Origin: Vibrio sonorensis
GTDB taxonomy: Bacteria; Pseudomonadota; Gammaproteobacteria; Enterobacterales; Vibrionaceae
Length of the DNA stretch: 64,000 bases
Assembly: GCF_001854765.1 (NCBI RefSeq)
Contig: NZ_LJJE01000063.1
Span: 124,001-188,000, forward strand
Reading direction: 5' to 3'
The position numbers were made by a program, and so were the translations under genes. The notes under the pieces were generated by a model. The model was given only the letters and a program-made list of their open reading frames with translations, searched no databases and was not told the DNA's origin. Positions 27,621-39,100 of this stretch are shown piece after piece; the first letter of the stretch is position 1, and every line of letters starts with the position of its first letter.

Positions 27621-28070
27621 ATGAGTGCTACAGCGAAAGACACCATGGTTCATTTAGGATATTTAGGGCTGATCCCCTTTGTTTTCTGTCTGATACTGAT
27701 TGTTTTTGATGTTCGGTTATTTGAACTTAGTGGGCACAAAATGTTTACCGCTTATAGCGCGGTGATTTTGAGTTTTTTATCCGGCGTTTTGTGGGGAAAT
27801 GCGATTGACCACTTTAGTCATAAGTTGAGTCGTAACGCTTTAATATTAAGTAATCTTTTTGCACTGATTGCTTGGGGAGTGTTACTGACGAAAGAGGGCA
27901 GTTATTTCAGTGCTATTGTCATGTTGTCATTTGGGTACTTGGCAGTGTGGTTTGCAGAAAAAACCATACGTCAAAGTGAACACGAGGAAAAACCTGCGGG
28001 TTACAGTGAAATGCGCGGAAAACTCACTCTTGGCGTTATGATTATGCATGGACTGGTTTTGATTGCATAA
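27621..28070 (+). CDS. DUF3429-family membrane protein
   Basis: A 149-residue integral membrane protein with about five hydrophobic segments and the family features HLGYLGLIPFVFCL at the N-terminus, YSAVILSFLSGVLWGNAI in the middle and GYSEMRGKLTLGVMIMHGLVL at the C-terminus. DUF3429 proteins are widespread in Gammaproteobacteria and uncharacterised. AAAGGAG stands 7 bases before the ATG. It is flanked by the nupC terminator and by pepT and appears to be transcribed alone. Confidence 0.82.
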   Translation: MSATAKDTMVHLGYLGLIPFVFCLILIVFDVRLFELSGHKMFTAYSAVILSFLSGVLWGNAIDHFSHKLSRNALILSNLFALIAWGVLLTKEGSYFSAIVMLSFGYLAVWFAEKTIRQSEHEEKPAGYSEMRGKLTLGVMIMHGLVLIA

Positions 28071-28170
28071 AACCTGATTTACAGCAATATTCACTGATTT
28101 TGTGAGCGTACTATTAGCTATGTGCTGATTAAGAACCCATTTCGGGTTGTTTTCTAAAGTGAGAGTACGC

Positions 28171-29406
28171 ATGAATACTGTAGTTGAACGTTTTTTACGA
28201 TATGTAACTTTTGATACCAAATCAAACCCTAAAAGTGACCACTGCCCAAGTTCACCGGGACAAATGGTTTTTGCTAAAGCCCTTCAAGCCGAACTTGAAG
28301 AGATGAAACTGTCAGATGTTTCTCTCGATGAGAATGGCTATCTGATGGCTAAGCTACCTTCTAACGTGGATTACCCCGTACCCGCCATCGGGCTTATTGC
28401 CCACATGGATACTTCTCCAGATGCGAGTGGCAAAAATGTCGTGCCGCAGATTGTGGAAAATTACCAAGGTGGAGATATCGCTCTGGGTAAAGGTGACCAA
28501 GTATTGTCTCCTATCTATTATCCTGATCTACACAAACTGCATGGACACGACATTATTACCACTGATGGTAATACGCTGTTAGGTGCAGATAACAAAGCGG
28601 GAATTGCTGAGATCCTCTCTGCGGTTGAATACCTGCAAGCTAATCCTGATATTCCACATGGAGATATTTGCATTGGCTTTACACCGGATGAAGAGATTGG
28701 TCGCGGTGCAGACAAGTTTGATGTGGAAAAATTTGGCGCTGAGTGGGCTTACACCGTAGATGGTGGGCCGATTGGCGAGTTGGAATATGAAAACTTTAAT
28801 GCCGCGAGTGCTGAAGTAATTTTCCACGGTGTCAATGTGCACCCCGGCAGTGCCAAAGGTAAGATGGTTAACTCGATGAACTTGGCAGCGAAGTTTCAGT
28901 TGATGATGCCAGAACTAGAGACTCCGGAACACACTGAGGGGTACGAAGGTTTTTATCATTTGAGCAACGCGGAGATGAGTGTAGCTAAAAGTACTCTACA
29001 TTATATTTTAAGAGACTTTGATCAAGAAGGGCTTGAAAACCGCAAGGCGGTAATGAATCAACTGGTAAATAAGCTTAACCAAACCGGAGACAAAGATCGC
29101 ATTGAGCTGCACTTCAACGACAGCTATCGAAACATGAAAGAGATGGTTGAACCGCATACCCACATTATTGAGTTAGCTCAAGCGGCAATGAAAACAGTTG
29201 GAGTAGAGCCAAATATCAAACCAATTCGCGGTGGAACCGATGGAGCACGTCTCTCTTTTATGGGGCTTCCGTGCCCAAATGTGTTCACTGGCGGGTATAA
29301 CTTCCATGGAATTCATGAGTTTATCACTGTCCAAGGAATGGATTTTGCCGTACGAACGCTGGTCACATTAGCAGCAAAAACCGCAACAAGTCATCATAAC
29401 TGTTAA
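28171..29406 (+). CDS. pepT: Peptidase T (tripeptide aminopeptidase)
   Basis: M20B metallopeptidase, 411 residues, removing the N-terminal residue of tripeptides in the cytoplasm. The dinuclear zinc ligands fall at or near the Salmonella PepT positions: H78 (IAHMDTS), D140 (LGADNKAG), the E174-E175 pair (TPDEEIGRG), an aspartate near 197 (TVDGG), and the late histidine in FHGIHEF. The lid domain contains [18 protein letters not shown]. The ATG at 28171 starts at the position expected for the family; in-frame codons upstream from a TTG at 28147 lack support. Confidence 0.96.
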   Translation: MNTVVERFLRYVTFDTKSNPKSDHCPSSPGQMVFAKALQAELEEMKLSDVSLDENGYLMAKLPSNVDYPVPAIGLIAHMDTSPDASGKNVVPQIVENYQGGDIALGKGDQVLSPIYYPDLHKLHGHDIITTDGNTLLGADNKAGIAEILSAVEYLQANPDIPHGDICIGFTPDEEIGRGADKFDVEKFGAEWAYTVDGGPIGELEYENFNAASAEVIFHGVNVHPGSAKGKMVNSMNLAAKFQLMMPELETPEHTEGYEGFYHLSNAEMSVAKSTLHYILRDFDQEGLENRKAVMNQLVNKLNQTGDKDRIELHFNDSYRNMKEMVEPHTHIIELAQAAMKTVGVEPNIKPIRGGTDGARLSFMGLPCPNVFTGGYNFHGIHEFITVQGMDFAVRTLVTLAAKTATSHHNC

Positions 29407-29476
29407 CTTAAACTACTGCGATCCTATGAGTCATAGTGTACATTGATGAGTGTAATTGATTACATAGGGTCGGCTA

Positions 29477-29944
29477 ATGAAATGGATATTATTGCTGATC
29501 TCCCACGCTCTGGTGGGGATCGCGGGGTTTTCTCTTGGGGTGTATTTACTCCCCATTCTCATTCAACCTGACGCGCCACCTATGGCATTGGTGGAAAGCG
29601 CGATACAGAAAGCCAGCTATAGCGGTAATTTTGAGCGCAGCCGTCAAGACAGTGATTTCTTACATTGGGGTGAAGGCTCAGTCGCAGTCAGTGCCGATAC
29701 CATTGTTTTTGTCGGCGAACTGGCGCCGGGACCAGACTACAAACTGTACCTCTCCAATCGGTTTATCGAAACCGAATCAGAATTCTTATCTAATAAAGCC
29801 CAAATGACATACGTTGGCGATGTAAAAACCTTTGATCGGTTTACGCTAACTCTACCTCATGATGTTGATATCGAAGAATTTAATACCGTAATTGTATGGT
29901 GTGAGACCTTCGAACAATTTATTACATCCGCTAGATACAAATAG
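29477..29944 (+). CDS. DM13-domain protein with N-terminal membrane anchor
   Basis: A 155-residue protein. Residues 1-30 form a signal anchor (LLLISHALVGIAGFSLGVYLLPILI). Residues about 45-152 form a DM13 domain, recognised by GPDYKLYLSN, VGDVKTFDRFTLTLPHDVD and the C-terminal VIVWCETFEQFITSARY with its conserved cysteine. DM13 domains are proposed to be cytochrome-like or redox-linked extracytoplasmic domains; function here is unproven. The gene lies between pepT and the giant surface-protein gene and may be monocistronic. Confidence 0.82.
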   Translation: MKWILLLISHALVGIAGFSLGVYLLPILIQPDAPPMALVESAIQKASYSGNFERSRQDSDFLHWGEGSVAVSADTIVFVGELAPGPDYKLYLSNRFIETESEFLSNKAQMTYVGDVKTFDRFTLTLPHDVDIEEFNTVIVWCETFEQFITSARYK

Positions 29945-29958
29945 TTCAAACACTCTTA

Positions 29959-30126
29959 TTGACACACTTTGTTTCATTTTGGAAAAAATTGACACAAGTG
30001 TGACAAAGGAGTGTCGATGAAATCAATAATGTGATCAGTATTGCATTTTTATGCAAACGCTAGCCCCTTTATTAAGTTGGCAATTCAGTGGCTATTGGCC
30101 CTGACAAAAAATTAAAGGACACCCAC
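29959..30126 (+). promoter_or_regulatory. Dyad-rich leader of the giant surface-protein operon
   Basis: Before the 11-kb gene there are two TTGACAC elements (29959 and 29989), a small dyad ACAC-AA-GTGT at 29992-30001, a further GTGTC at 30011-30015, and a perfect hairpin TTGCAT-tttt-ATGCAA at 30041-30056. A weak promoter can be drawn (GTGACA at 30000, AATAAT at 30025, spacer 19). AAAGGA at 30114-30119 is the Shine-Dalgarno of the GTG start at 30127. No known riboswitch was recognised. Confidence 0.35.
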
Positions 30127-33100
30127 GTGTTTACTCAGATATCTCAAAGAATAATAGTACTTTTTCTTGCTTTGATTTTTATGGCCTGTTCGTCTTTTGC
30201 GATGGCAGCAGAAGGTCTTACCGTAGAAGTAAGTTCAGATTCTTCAGTGTATGAAAACGGTCAGAAAATCGACTATTTAATCACGGTCAGCAATCCAACG
30301 CTGAAGACGGTTAGCGACATTGAAATTAAAGATGATATCTGGAAAACCACGGTTTCCGGTCAGCGGGCATTCACTAGTATTGCTTCGACAGCGAGTAACA
30401 GTTGGGGATCGCAAGCGGGTGTTATTGCCACGGATAACACTGATTTCTCGGTGTCTGCAGCTAAGTTACTACCCAAAGGTAAAATTACCTATCGCATCTC
30501 CGCCCAAGTAAGCGAAAAAGTAACAGAGAACATTCCACTAGGGGCGACTCTAGTACAAGCCGACGTTAACAAAGATGGAAAAAGTGAAACCTACGTTCCA
30601 ACGAAAACGTTTGAAGTAGAGCCCGTTCCATACGAATACAGTATGTCATTAACCGCGTCGGCCGAGCATTACCAACTGGGTAAGCCGCTTACGTATACAC
30701 TAACCGTGTCAAATACGGGTGAATATCAAGTTCAAGGTCTAGACATATCCTTGCCCTTAGAATCTCTGAAAGTAGAGGATATCAACGGTAACCTAGTATC
30801 GCCATTTAGCTCAATTAATATTACTGCTAACGAGCAGGGGAGTGGCAGTGATGCAGGTACGTTTTCGCCAACAGGTGATTTGAGTGTTAGCAATGCAAAA
30901 ATTAGCCGTGGTGGTTCCATTAGTTATACCATTTCTACTACTGTCGCCTCTCAACTTGCGGATAATATTGTTATACAGGCCAAGTCAGAAACCAAAGATG
31001 GAGAAGTATCAACAGAGCAAGTTGTCGTATTGCCAAGTGTTGCTCAGATTGAGTTAGAGCACAGCATTGATAACTCCAAACCCTACCTAATCAATGGTGA
31101 ACGAGTTTATACGGTCGAAGTAAGAAATACGGGATTAGGTATAGCTCATAACTATCGCGTTAAGCACAACATCGCTGAAATGCTTACCAATCAAGGGTTA
31201 GCCAACAGCCTGCAACCAGAACACAATGAAACGGATGTTTCCGGTAATCCTTTTGCCCACTGGAGTATTGAGGTTAAGGAAATAGGCAGTCATTCTGTCT
31301 CTGACTACGCCGTGAAAGGTAAGCAGCAAGATATTGCCTTTGAAGATACCGTCTCAATTTATCCCAATGAAAGTATCACCTATCTAGTTAGCTCTACGTT
31401 GTCTCCAATCGCCATAGGAAAAATAACTGGTGCAAACGCATCGGTAATAGATGAGAACGGGAGTTTGGTTAAAGACGAGCAAGCGGGTGAAAATATCAGA
31501 GCCGAACGCGTCCTTGACGTTTCTGATCCAGAAATAAAAATAGTCAAAACGACCGCAGAGTCGCAATACATTCCGGGCAATCAAGTTGAATACGATATAA
31601 AAGTCACTAACAGCTCGAATAAGTACTTCGCAAACAACCTCCAAGTGGTTGATGATCTGACTTGTGTGCAAACAGAGCAAGCGGGTGGTGCAGGCCAAGG
31701 GCAAGCCTTTAAACGCTGGAAGCTTGAAGTTGTAAGTGGTGAAGACCCTCAAGGAACAGACCCAGGTCAATATTCTTATGGCTCTTGGTCAACTTCTGCT
31801 GTTACAGTGTCACCTGATATTGCGCCGGGTGAACAAGTCCACTACAAGCTGATTGCCGAAGTCAGTGACACCAGCGTTGGACTGATTGTCGATGACAATC
31901 CGGCTTGTTCAGACAACGTGACGGAAGACGGTTCGGGTATCGAGATGCCACAGGATGTGTTACGCGCCAGCAAAGATGTGGACAGTCGTTACTACTCCGC
32001 TGGGGACAACCTAACCTACACAATTAAGGTGAACAATGACGGTGATGGGTTTGCCGACCAAGTTTCGGTTATTGATGATATCTCAGCGGTACAAACCACG
32101 GATATTCACGGTAATACTATGCCCGCATTTGACAGTTGGAGTATTACGGCACAAGCGTTTAAAAATGACGGAAGCCCTGCCAGTGCAACCGATACAGGTG
32201 TAAGTGGAAGCATCGAAAGTCCTAATATCCTCGATGTAACCGCAGTGATTGAGCCTCATAGCTACGTCGTATATACCATAGTGGCAAAAACCGACCCACT
32301 GGCGAATGGCCATATTCAAAATAGCGTAGTAGTTGATGGTGACGTTTATGCAGACCGCGGTTCCGATCCCCATGACTTTAAAGTTACCGTAAATAAGACT
32401 GTTAAAACCAATTCTGATTCCAGTTTCCGAGCCGACCAAACTGGTTACTCGAAAAATGAAAACCAAGTGACTTACAAGATAAGTCTAAAAAATGAAAAAG
32501 GTAACGGCTACGCGACAAACGTCAAGGTACTTGATGAGATTTCAAAAATTGAAGCTCAGCTACTAGAGCCTGAAAACAAAAAGAAAAAGGTATTCACAAG
32601 CTGGACTATCAGTGCTGAGATCTTGTCTGACGATCCAATCCTAAGAGGCAATAGCACTTATACCGATGTAGGTGATTTTAAAGACAATCAAGACTTAGAT
32701 ACTACGGCTCAAATCCCACCTAACGTCGAAGTGATATATACCATCGTTGGTAAGATTGACCGCTCGGTTAGCGATGAAATTGTCTATGGACGATTTGATA
32801 ATACGGTCCATGTGACGACCAAAGATTCTGCGATAGAGTCGGGTACTTCTGACACGGCAGTGGTTTACCCGAAATCGCCTGACGTAGTGGTGGTTAAAAC
32901 CACCGATGAAAACCAATTTGTACCAGGTGAATGGGTAACCTTTGATATTACGGTGTATAACCGAGGAGCGGGTTACGCCAACGAAGTGGCGGTAAACGAT
33001 GACATTCGAGGAATGAATGCCTTTTCTGAGTGGACGGTTACGTCGAATGTGGACAAGCACAACACGCCGATTCAAAGCGGCAGTTTTGCCGATAAAAAAT

Positions 33101-36100
33101 CTGCTTATCCAGACAATGGAAACATCAAGTCTAAGATAGATATCGACCCTAAAACGAGTGAAGGTATGGGCTTTGTCAGCTATACCATTCGGGGCAAGGT
33201 AAAAAATGACTACGCCAAAGATGAGATCTCAAATACGGTCACTATCCACGACCCAATCAACAACTTAGATCAATCGGCTTCGGCTGAAATTGGTGATAGC
33301 GGCGATGCCAAGCTTAATGTCTCGATACTTAAGACCGCAAATGTTCATAGATTTACTCCTGGTGAAGATGTTACCTACCAAATCATTGTTCAGAACAACA
33401 GTGAACACGATGCAGATAATTTAAAACTGGTTGATCCGCTAACTCAGATACGCTCTGTTCTAGCCAATGACAAAGACGATCACTTTGCAGATTTAGGCGA
33501 TCAATCGCCTTTTGAATACTGGCAGTTTGATTATGCAGATGGTTCTGGTTGGCGGTCAAAAACAACGGACGATTTGATTTATCCGGAAGGTGGCGTTGAT
33601 AACACCTTTACGCTGGCAGCGGGTGAACGTCGAATTTTCCAAGTTAAAGCGAAAATCAAAGACAACGTTGTAGGCTCTAAAAATAGTGCGGGAATACTAG
33701 AACGCATTATCGGCAACGACGCTATATTTTCAGGGACTACAAAAAAGTATCCGAAGAGTCTCATGTCTCACACCACGAAATGGAAATCGTTGATAACGGT
33801 GCATATACCGCAAGAGTGTTATTGGTCAATGGCTCGCCCAACCGCAACTATACACCCGGAGACACACTGACCTACAAAGTGAAGGTGGGTTCCAACCGCG
33901 GCTATTTAAATAATCATCGAGTTTTCGAAGATATCAAGGGCATTCAAGTATTGCTTAGCAACGGTGAAAAGGGCAATCCATTTAATGGCCAGTTTACGGT
34001 GAGAGTGGAAAAAGAGGACAGCAACGGTGGTAAAGGAACGACTGACGGCACGCTCGACGGCACGGTAGCAGACAATCAAAACATTGATACGACCATTGAT
34101 GTCGCTGGAGACGACTACACCCAGTTTATTGTAGAAGGTGTTGTTCGCAACGACGCGGCGGGGGATATCACCATAGGTGATGACACGGTTTCCCCTTATG
34201 ACTATCACATTAAGTTTTCTAAACTCGTTGACCCGAAAACGTATCAACCGGGCAAACCTCTGGTTTATCACTTGAAAATTGAGAACGACAGCAAGGGTAT
34301 TGCGTATCGAGTTCCTATTGTTGACCAGCTATCAAGTGTCCAAGTAGAACTTCTTGATGGAACTACGGGGCCAGCGTTCCCTGAAGGGTGGACAATTGAA
34401 CCCAAAGTTTTAGGTGGCAACACAGCGACGGTTGTCGATTTTGACGCAAGCTTGGCCGATAACCAAGATATTGATATCCATGCATCGATACCCGCAGGAG
34501 AGACGATCGACTATGTCGTGACGGCTAACGTGAATGCTAATGCTGTTGGTGAGATTGTTAACTTGCTAAAGGTAGATGGCGACACAGTAAGTGCTAAGTC
34601 CTTCCCTGATACCGATAAGTACAGCTTTGAAAAACATATCACTAAGTTTTTCGATAAAGATGGTGTGGCTGAATTGTCAGGTGGGTATACACCAGGCGGT
34701 TATATTGAGTATCAAATTAAACTAGAGAACAAGAGCTTTGCTCACTTGAAGGATATTGCCATTACCGATGAAATATCTTCAATTACCACCGACTACTTTG
34801 ATGGTACCAAAGGGCAGGCCTTTGACAGTTGGACTATAAAAACTCAAATGGATAGCAGTGGTTTAACCGACGCAGGGACAGTTTCAGACAATACCAATAT
34901 CGACACCAAGTTTGATCTGGCGAGTGAATCTTTTGCTGCTGGCGGCACATTTATTGTTTATACCATCAAAGCAAAAGTATCTGAGAAGGCAGTGGGCAGT
35001 ATTCAAAATGTTGCCTATATTGAGCAACACCACAAGGTACCGTCTGAGCGAGCAGATATGCTGCCGGCTAAGTTGAAAAAAATCCACAAAGCCTATACCG
35101 ACACAAGTTTTACAACCATTAAGAAGACGTATAACCACAGTGATAGTGGACAGAAAGTCGTGTACCACCTTCGTTTAGAAAACAGTGGTAAAGGCACGGA
35201 ATATGGTGCGTCCCTTACTGACACTATCTCCAGTATAGAGTCACGCTTAGCTCAAGATGCTGAAGGTGAATCAAATAGCCAAACAGGTGCGGTATACCAA
35301 CCTTCAGGGTGGACAGTAACCGTAACCAAAACCGATGAGCTAGTCACTCAAATCAGTGAGTTTAAATCGGGTAGCAACTTGGACATCGACATTCCTAATC
35401 TATCTATTGCGGCTGGTGGCTGGGTAGATTTTGTGATTGAAGGTCGTATTCGCGCCGACGCCTTGGAAAACGTGGTTTCACGTCCAAAGTACAGTGGAAA
35501 AGCGTTTAGCCAATCGACCATTGTGCCCGACGCTCAAAATGTGGAAGTCAGCAAGAGAATTGTCTCTATAGGCGGACGGACTTACAGTGATGGCGATACT
35601 TACAAGCCCGGTGAAGAGGTGGTTTATCAGTTAGACGTCGTAAACCGAGCGAAAGTGTGGGCGGACCAAACTGCGATTCGAGATCTTGTCTCCTCCGTTA
35701 AAGTTGAAGTGATCGGCGGAGCTCGAAATCCGCTTATGAGTCTTATCAAATAGATCATACCATCAGCGAGGGATTGGGAAGTAAGGTGGATACTTACCTG
35801 CCTGGCTACGATCCAAATAGCGATCTAAATCTGGTGGCGGATATTGCTCCAGCCGAGGACGTCAGTTTTACCATTAGCGGTCAGATCAGAGCGGATGCCT
35901 TGGGCGATATTGATGCTAACCGAGGTAGTGCGGCTGGCCACAACGCGGTAACGCCAGTGATTCCACCGGTGCCACCAGTACTAGAATTCGAAAAACTGGT
36001 GACGAATACCACAGCAGATAGCAGCAGCTGTAGTTTCCCTTCGAATTCCGGTTCAGGTTGTGAATACAACCCAGAAGGACAAGTTAGTTATACGGTTACC

Positions 36101-39100
36101 ATAGAAAATACGGGTGAAGGTATTGCTAACGATGTTTCTATTGTTGATAAGCTCAACAACATTAGGACTTCGTCTGGTGGTAAGGCGTTTAGTGCGCTCT
36201 CTACGACAATTCTAGAGCAACCACCAGCAGAGCGTTTTTCAATTAGTGGTAGCTACCAGAGCAATAAACCACTCGATGCTCGTTTTGATCTCATGCCCGG
36301 TGACAAAGTGGTATTTGGATTACAAGGGACAGTAGACGGTGATGCAACGGGAACCATCACCAATGTAGCTAAGGTCGATGGGCAAGACACCAATGCCATT
36401 ATCTTGGGGCAGGGAGAGGCGCAAGTCTTAGCGTCTAAGTCCACTGATACACCGACTTATGTGCCAGGCGGCGAAGTTCGCTACACCATGTATGTGGCCA
36501 ATAAATCCGATTCAAATGTCGACGTCCAAGTAGAAGATGAAATCAGCAAGTTTATGGTTGAAACCATAGATGGCAGCATGCAAACCGCTCTAATGGATTG
36601 GACAATTAGCAATGAGTTTATTAGCAATGCCGCTGCGAGTCACAACGATGCTAGCGCAATTCCAAATTCCGGTGATATCAATGCTCTGGTCAAACTAGGG
36701 GCTGCAAGTAGCGAACCTACGATATTGAGGATTGACGTAGTGGGTACGGTTCGCAATGACGCAATTGGAAAGTTTGGCAATACACTGTATGTGGACAAGA
36801 TAGCTCACGATTTGGAGCAACACTTTATTTATCCCGAGAACGGTGAACTGGTGTTGACCAAGCAAGCCTCAGTGTCTCCAGCTAGATATGCGCCGGGTGA
36901 TAACATCGGTTTTGATATTGTGTTGGAAAACGTGGGAGGTGGATACCTTCGCAACGTTAGAGTTGAGGAGTTAGCCCAGTCCATCCGGAGCGAAGTCGTG
37001 GACAGCGACATAGAAGGTCAGGTATTTGAACGCTGGGCACTAGGCACCGTGAAAACGGAAGATGCGGGAAGCAGCAAGTCACAATTAGTTAAAACCGAGT
37101 CCGATTTCGATTCGGCAAACGGCTACGTTGGCATCTACCACATCGCCCCCAATAGCAAACTGATAATGCATGTCGAAGGGGTTGTTGGCGATAAAGTTGT
37201 AGGACCAATCACCAATACCGTCAATGTTACTGGTGAAGGTATAGACCCACAAAGCAAACAGGCAACCTATTTGCCCTACGACGCTCAGCTAGATTTGCAA
37301 AAAACGGTCGACAAAGAGACGTATATCGCGGGTGATACGTTAACTTACACCATCACATTGACCAATAGCCAAGCAGTGTGGGCGAAGAATGTACACCTTG
37401 TCGATCGACTCGATCGAGTGGTTAGCGAGTCTATTTCAGGGGAAGAGGTTTCTGCATTTGAAGACGGCACAGTTTCAATCTCTGCAGTATCAAAGCTGGG
37501 GACAACAGAGTTTCCAACCCTCGAAGGGACGTACATTGATAACCCAATTTCGGTGGCTCCGAATGATGTAGTGACTATCACTGTAACAGGCACGTTAAAA
37601 ACGGATTTAGTAGGAGAGGTCAAAAACGTCGCATCAATTGAATACGACGGTAAGCGAGTCGAAAGCCAAGCGGTTAGCGTACCACTAATTCCAAAAGTAG
37701 AAGCGAGTAAAACCGCTTTAAGCGAATTCTACTCACCCGGCCAGTCAAACGGCTTCATCATTAGAGTGGAAAACAAGGACCAAGCTTGGGCCAACGATAT
37801 TGAGTTGAACGATATAATTTCGACATTAAATGTGTCGACGGCTGATGGCGTGGAGAGAAGTGCATTTACTCATTGGAATCTGGATGTTCATTCTGACGAT
37901 AGCTCAGTAGTGACTAATAAGAGCAGTAAAAGTGCCAACAGTGACGTTGCACTTACTATCGACCTTGCGCCACTGGGATATGTGGAAGTCAGAGTGGAAG
38001 GTCAAATCGATAACAAAGCCATCGGGAAGATCACCAATACCGCACAGCTTGAGTTTAACGGTGAGCAACAAAAACCAAGTGCGGTTATCAAGCCGCAACC
38101 TTCCGTTATATCAATTGTAAAAACCGCAGACAGAGAGTTTTATCAGGCTGGTGAACCCGCTCAGTTTGTTGTCACAGTGCGCAATGAAGGCGACGGATTC
38201 GCCAACGACATTTTAATTAATGACCTTATGAGCAAAGTTAACGTCACATTAGTTGACGGCTCAGAAGGAACTGCGTTTGAGAACTGGACGATCAATACCG
38301 ATATTTCTAGTGCGCAAACCACATTGACGGATATTCCTACAGGAAAGAACCCCGACATAAATACCCTGGCGGACATTGCCCCGCAAAGTGAAGTCCAGTT
38401 CACTATTAAGGTATCGTCAATCACTATGCGACGACTGATATCGTTAATACTGCGTCTTTTGCCGATGGTGATATTGATTCGGGTAGCGCGCAAGCATGAT
38501 TAAGCATCGACCAGTATCCGTCGCGCTAAAAAAATACGTAGGTGAGACGGGTACGGAAACAGAACAGATTTACGAACCGGGTAAAGAGTCAATCTTTAGA
38601 GTGGTTTTAACCAACAACAACGAAGCGTTTGCTTCGGGTATCAAGATAAAAGACCTGATCAACTCCCTAGAAGTAGATACCGTTAAAGGTACACGAGAAA
38701 AAGCGTTCGACACGTGGACTATTACGGTAAATACGGGTAATCCTCTTACATCGGTCTCGCCAGACCCTTCAGGTATGGGGAAAGATATAGATGCTCGTGT
38801 CGACCTTGCACCAAATGACACGGTCGAGTTCTTGATTAGAGGCGTGGTGAACGAATACGCGAGTGGAAGAATCGATAACAAAGCGACGATGTCGGTAACC
38901 GTTGACGGTTCGAGCAAAGCGTCCGCAGAAGCGAGTTTACTTGCGGCAGAAGAGAATGTTGTGGTTACGAAAACCGCCGACAATCCTATCTATGTGGCTG
39001 GAGAGAAGAGCACCTTCCGTGTCCGTTTAGTCAATGACAGTAAAGGCTTTGCCCAAAACATTGTTGTGCGAGACGTAATGTCCAATATCAAAGTACCGAC

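Noticed and set aside
30030..30046. Sigma-54 promoter near TTGCA at 30041
   Set aside because: The -24 GG is missing at the required distance.
30020..30126. c-di-GMP (GEMM) riboswitch in the leader of the giant gene
   Set aside because: A stretch with GCAAACGC invited the idea, but the paired stems and conserved GEMM core are absent.
33780..38503. Several separate repeat-protein genes rather than one
   Set aside because: Internal segments have no ribosome sites or signal peptides, and each break is repaired by one base with the repeat pattern continuing across it.
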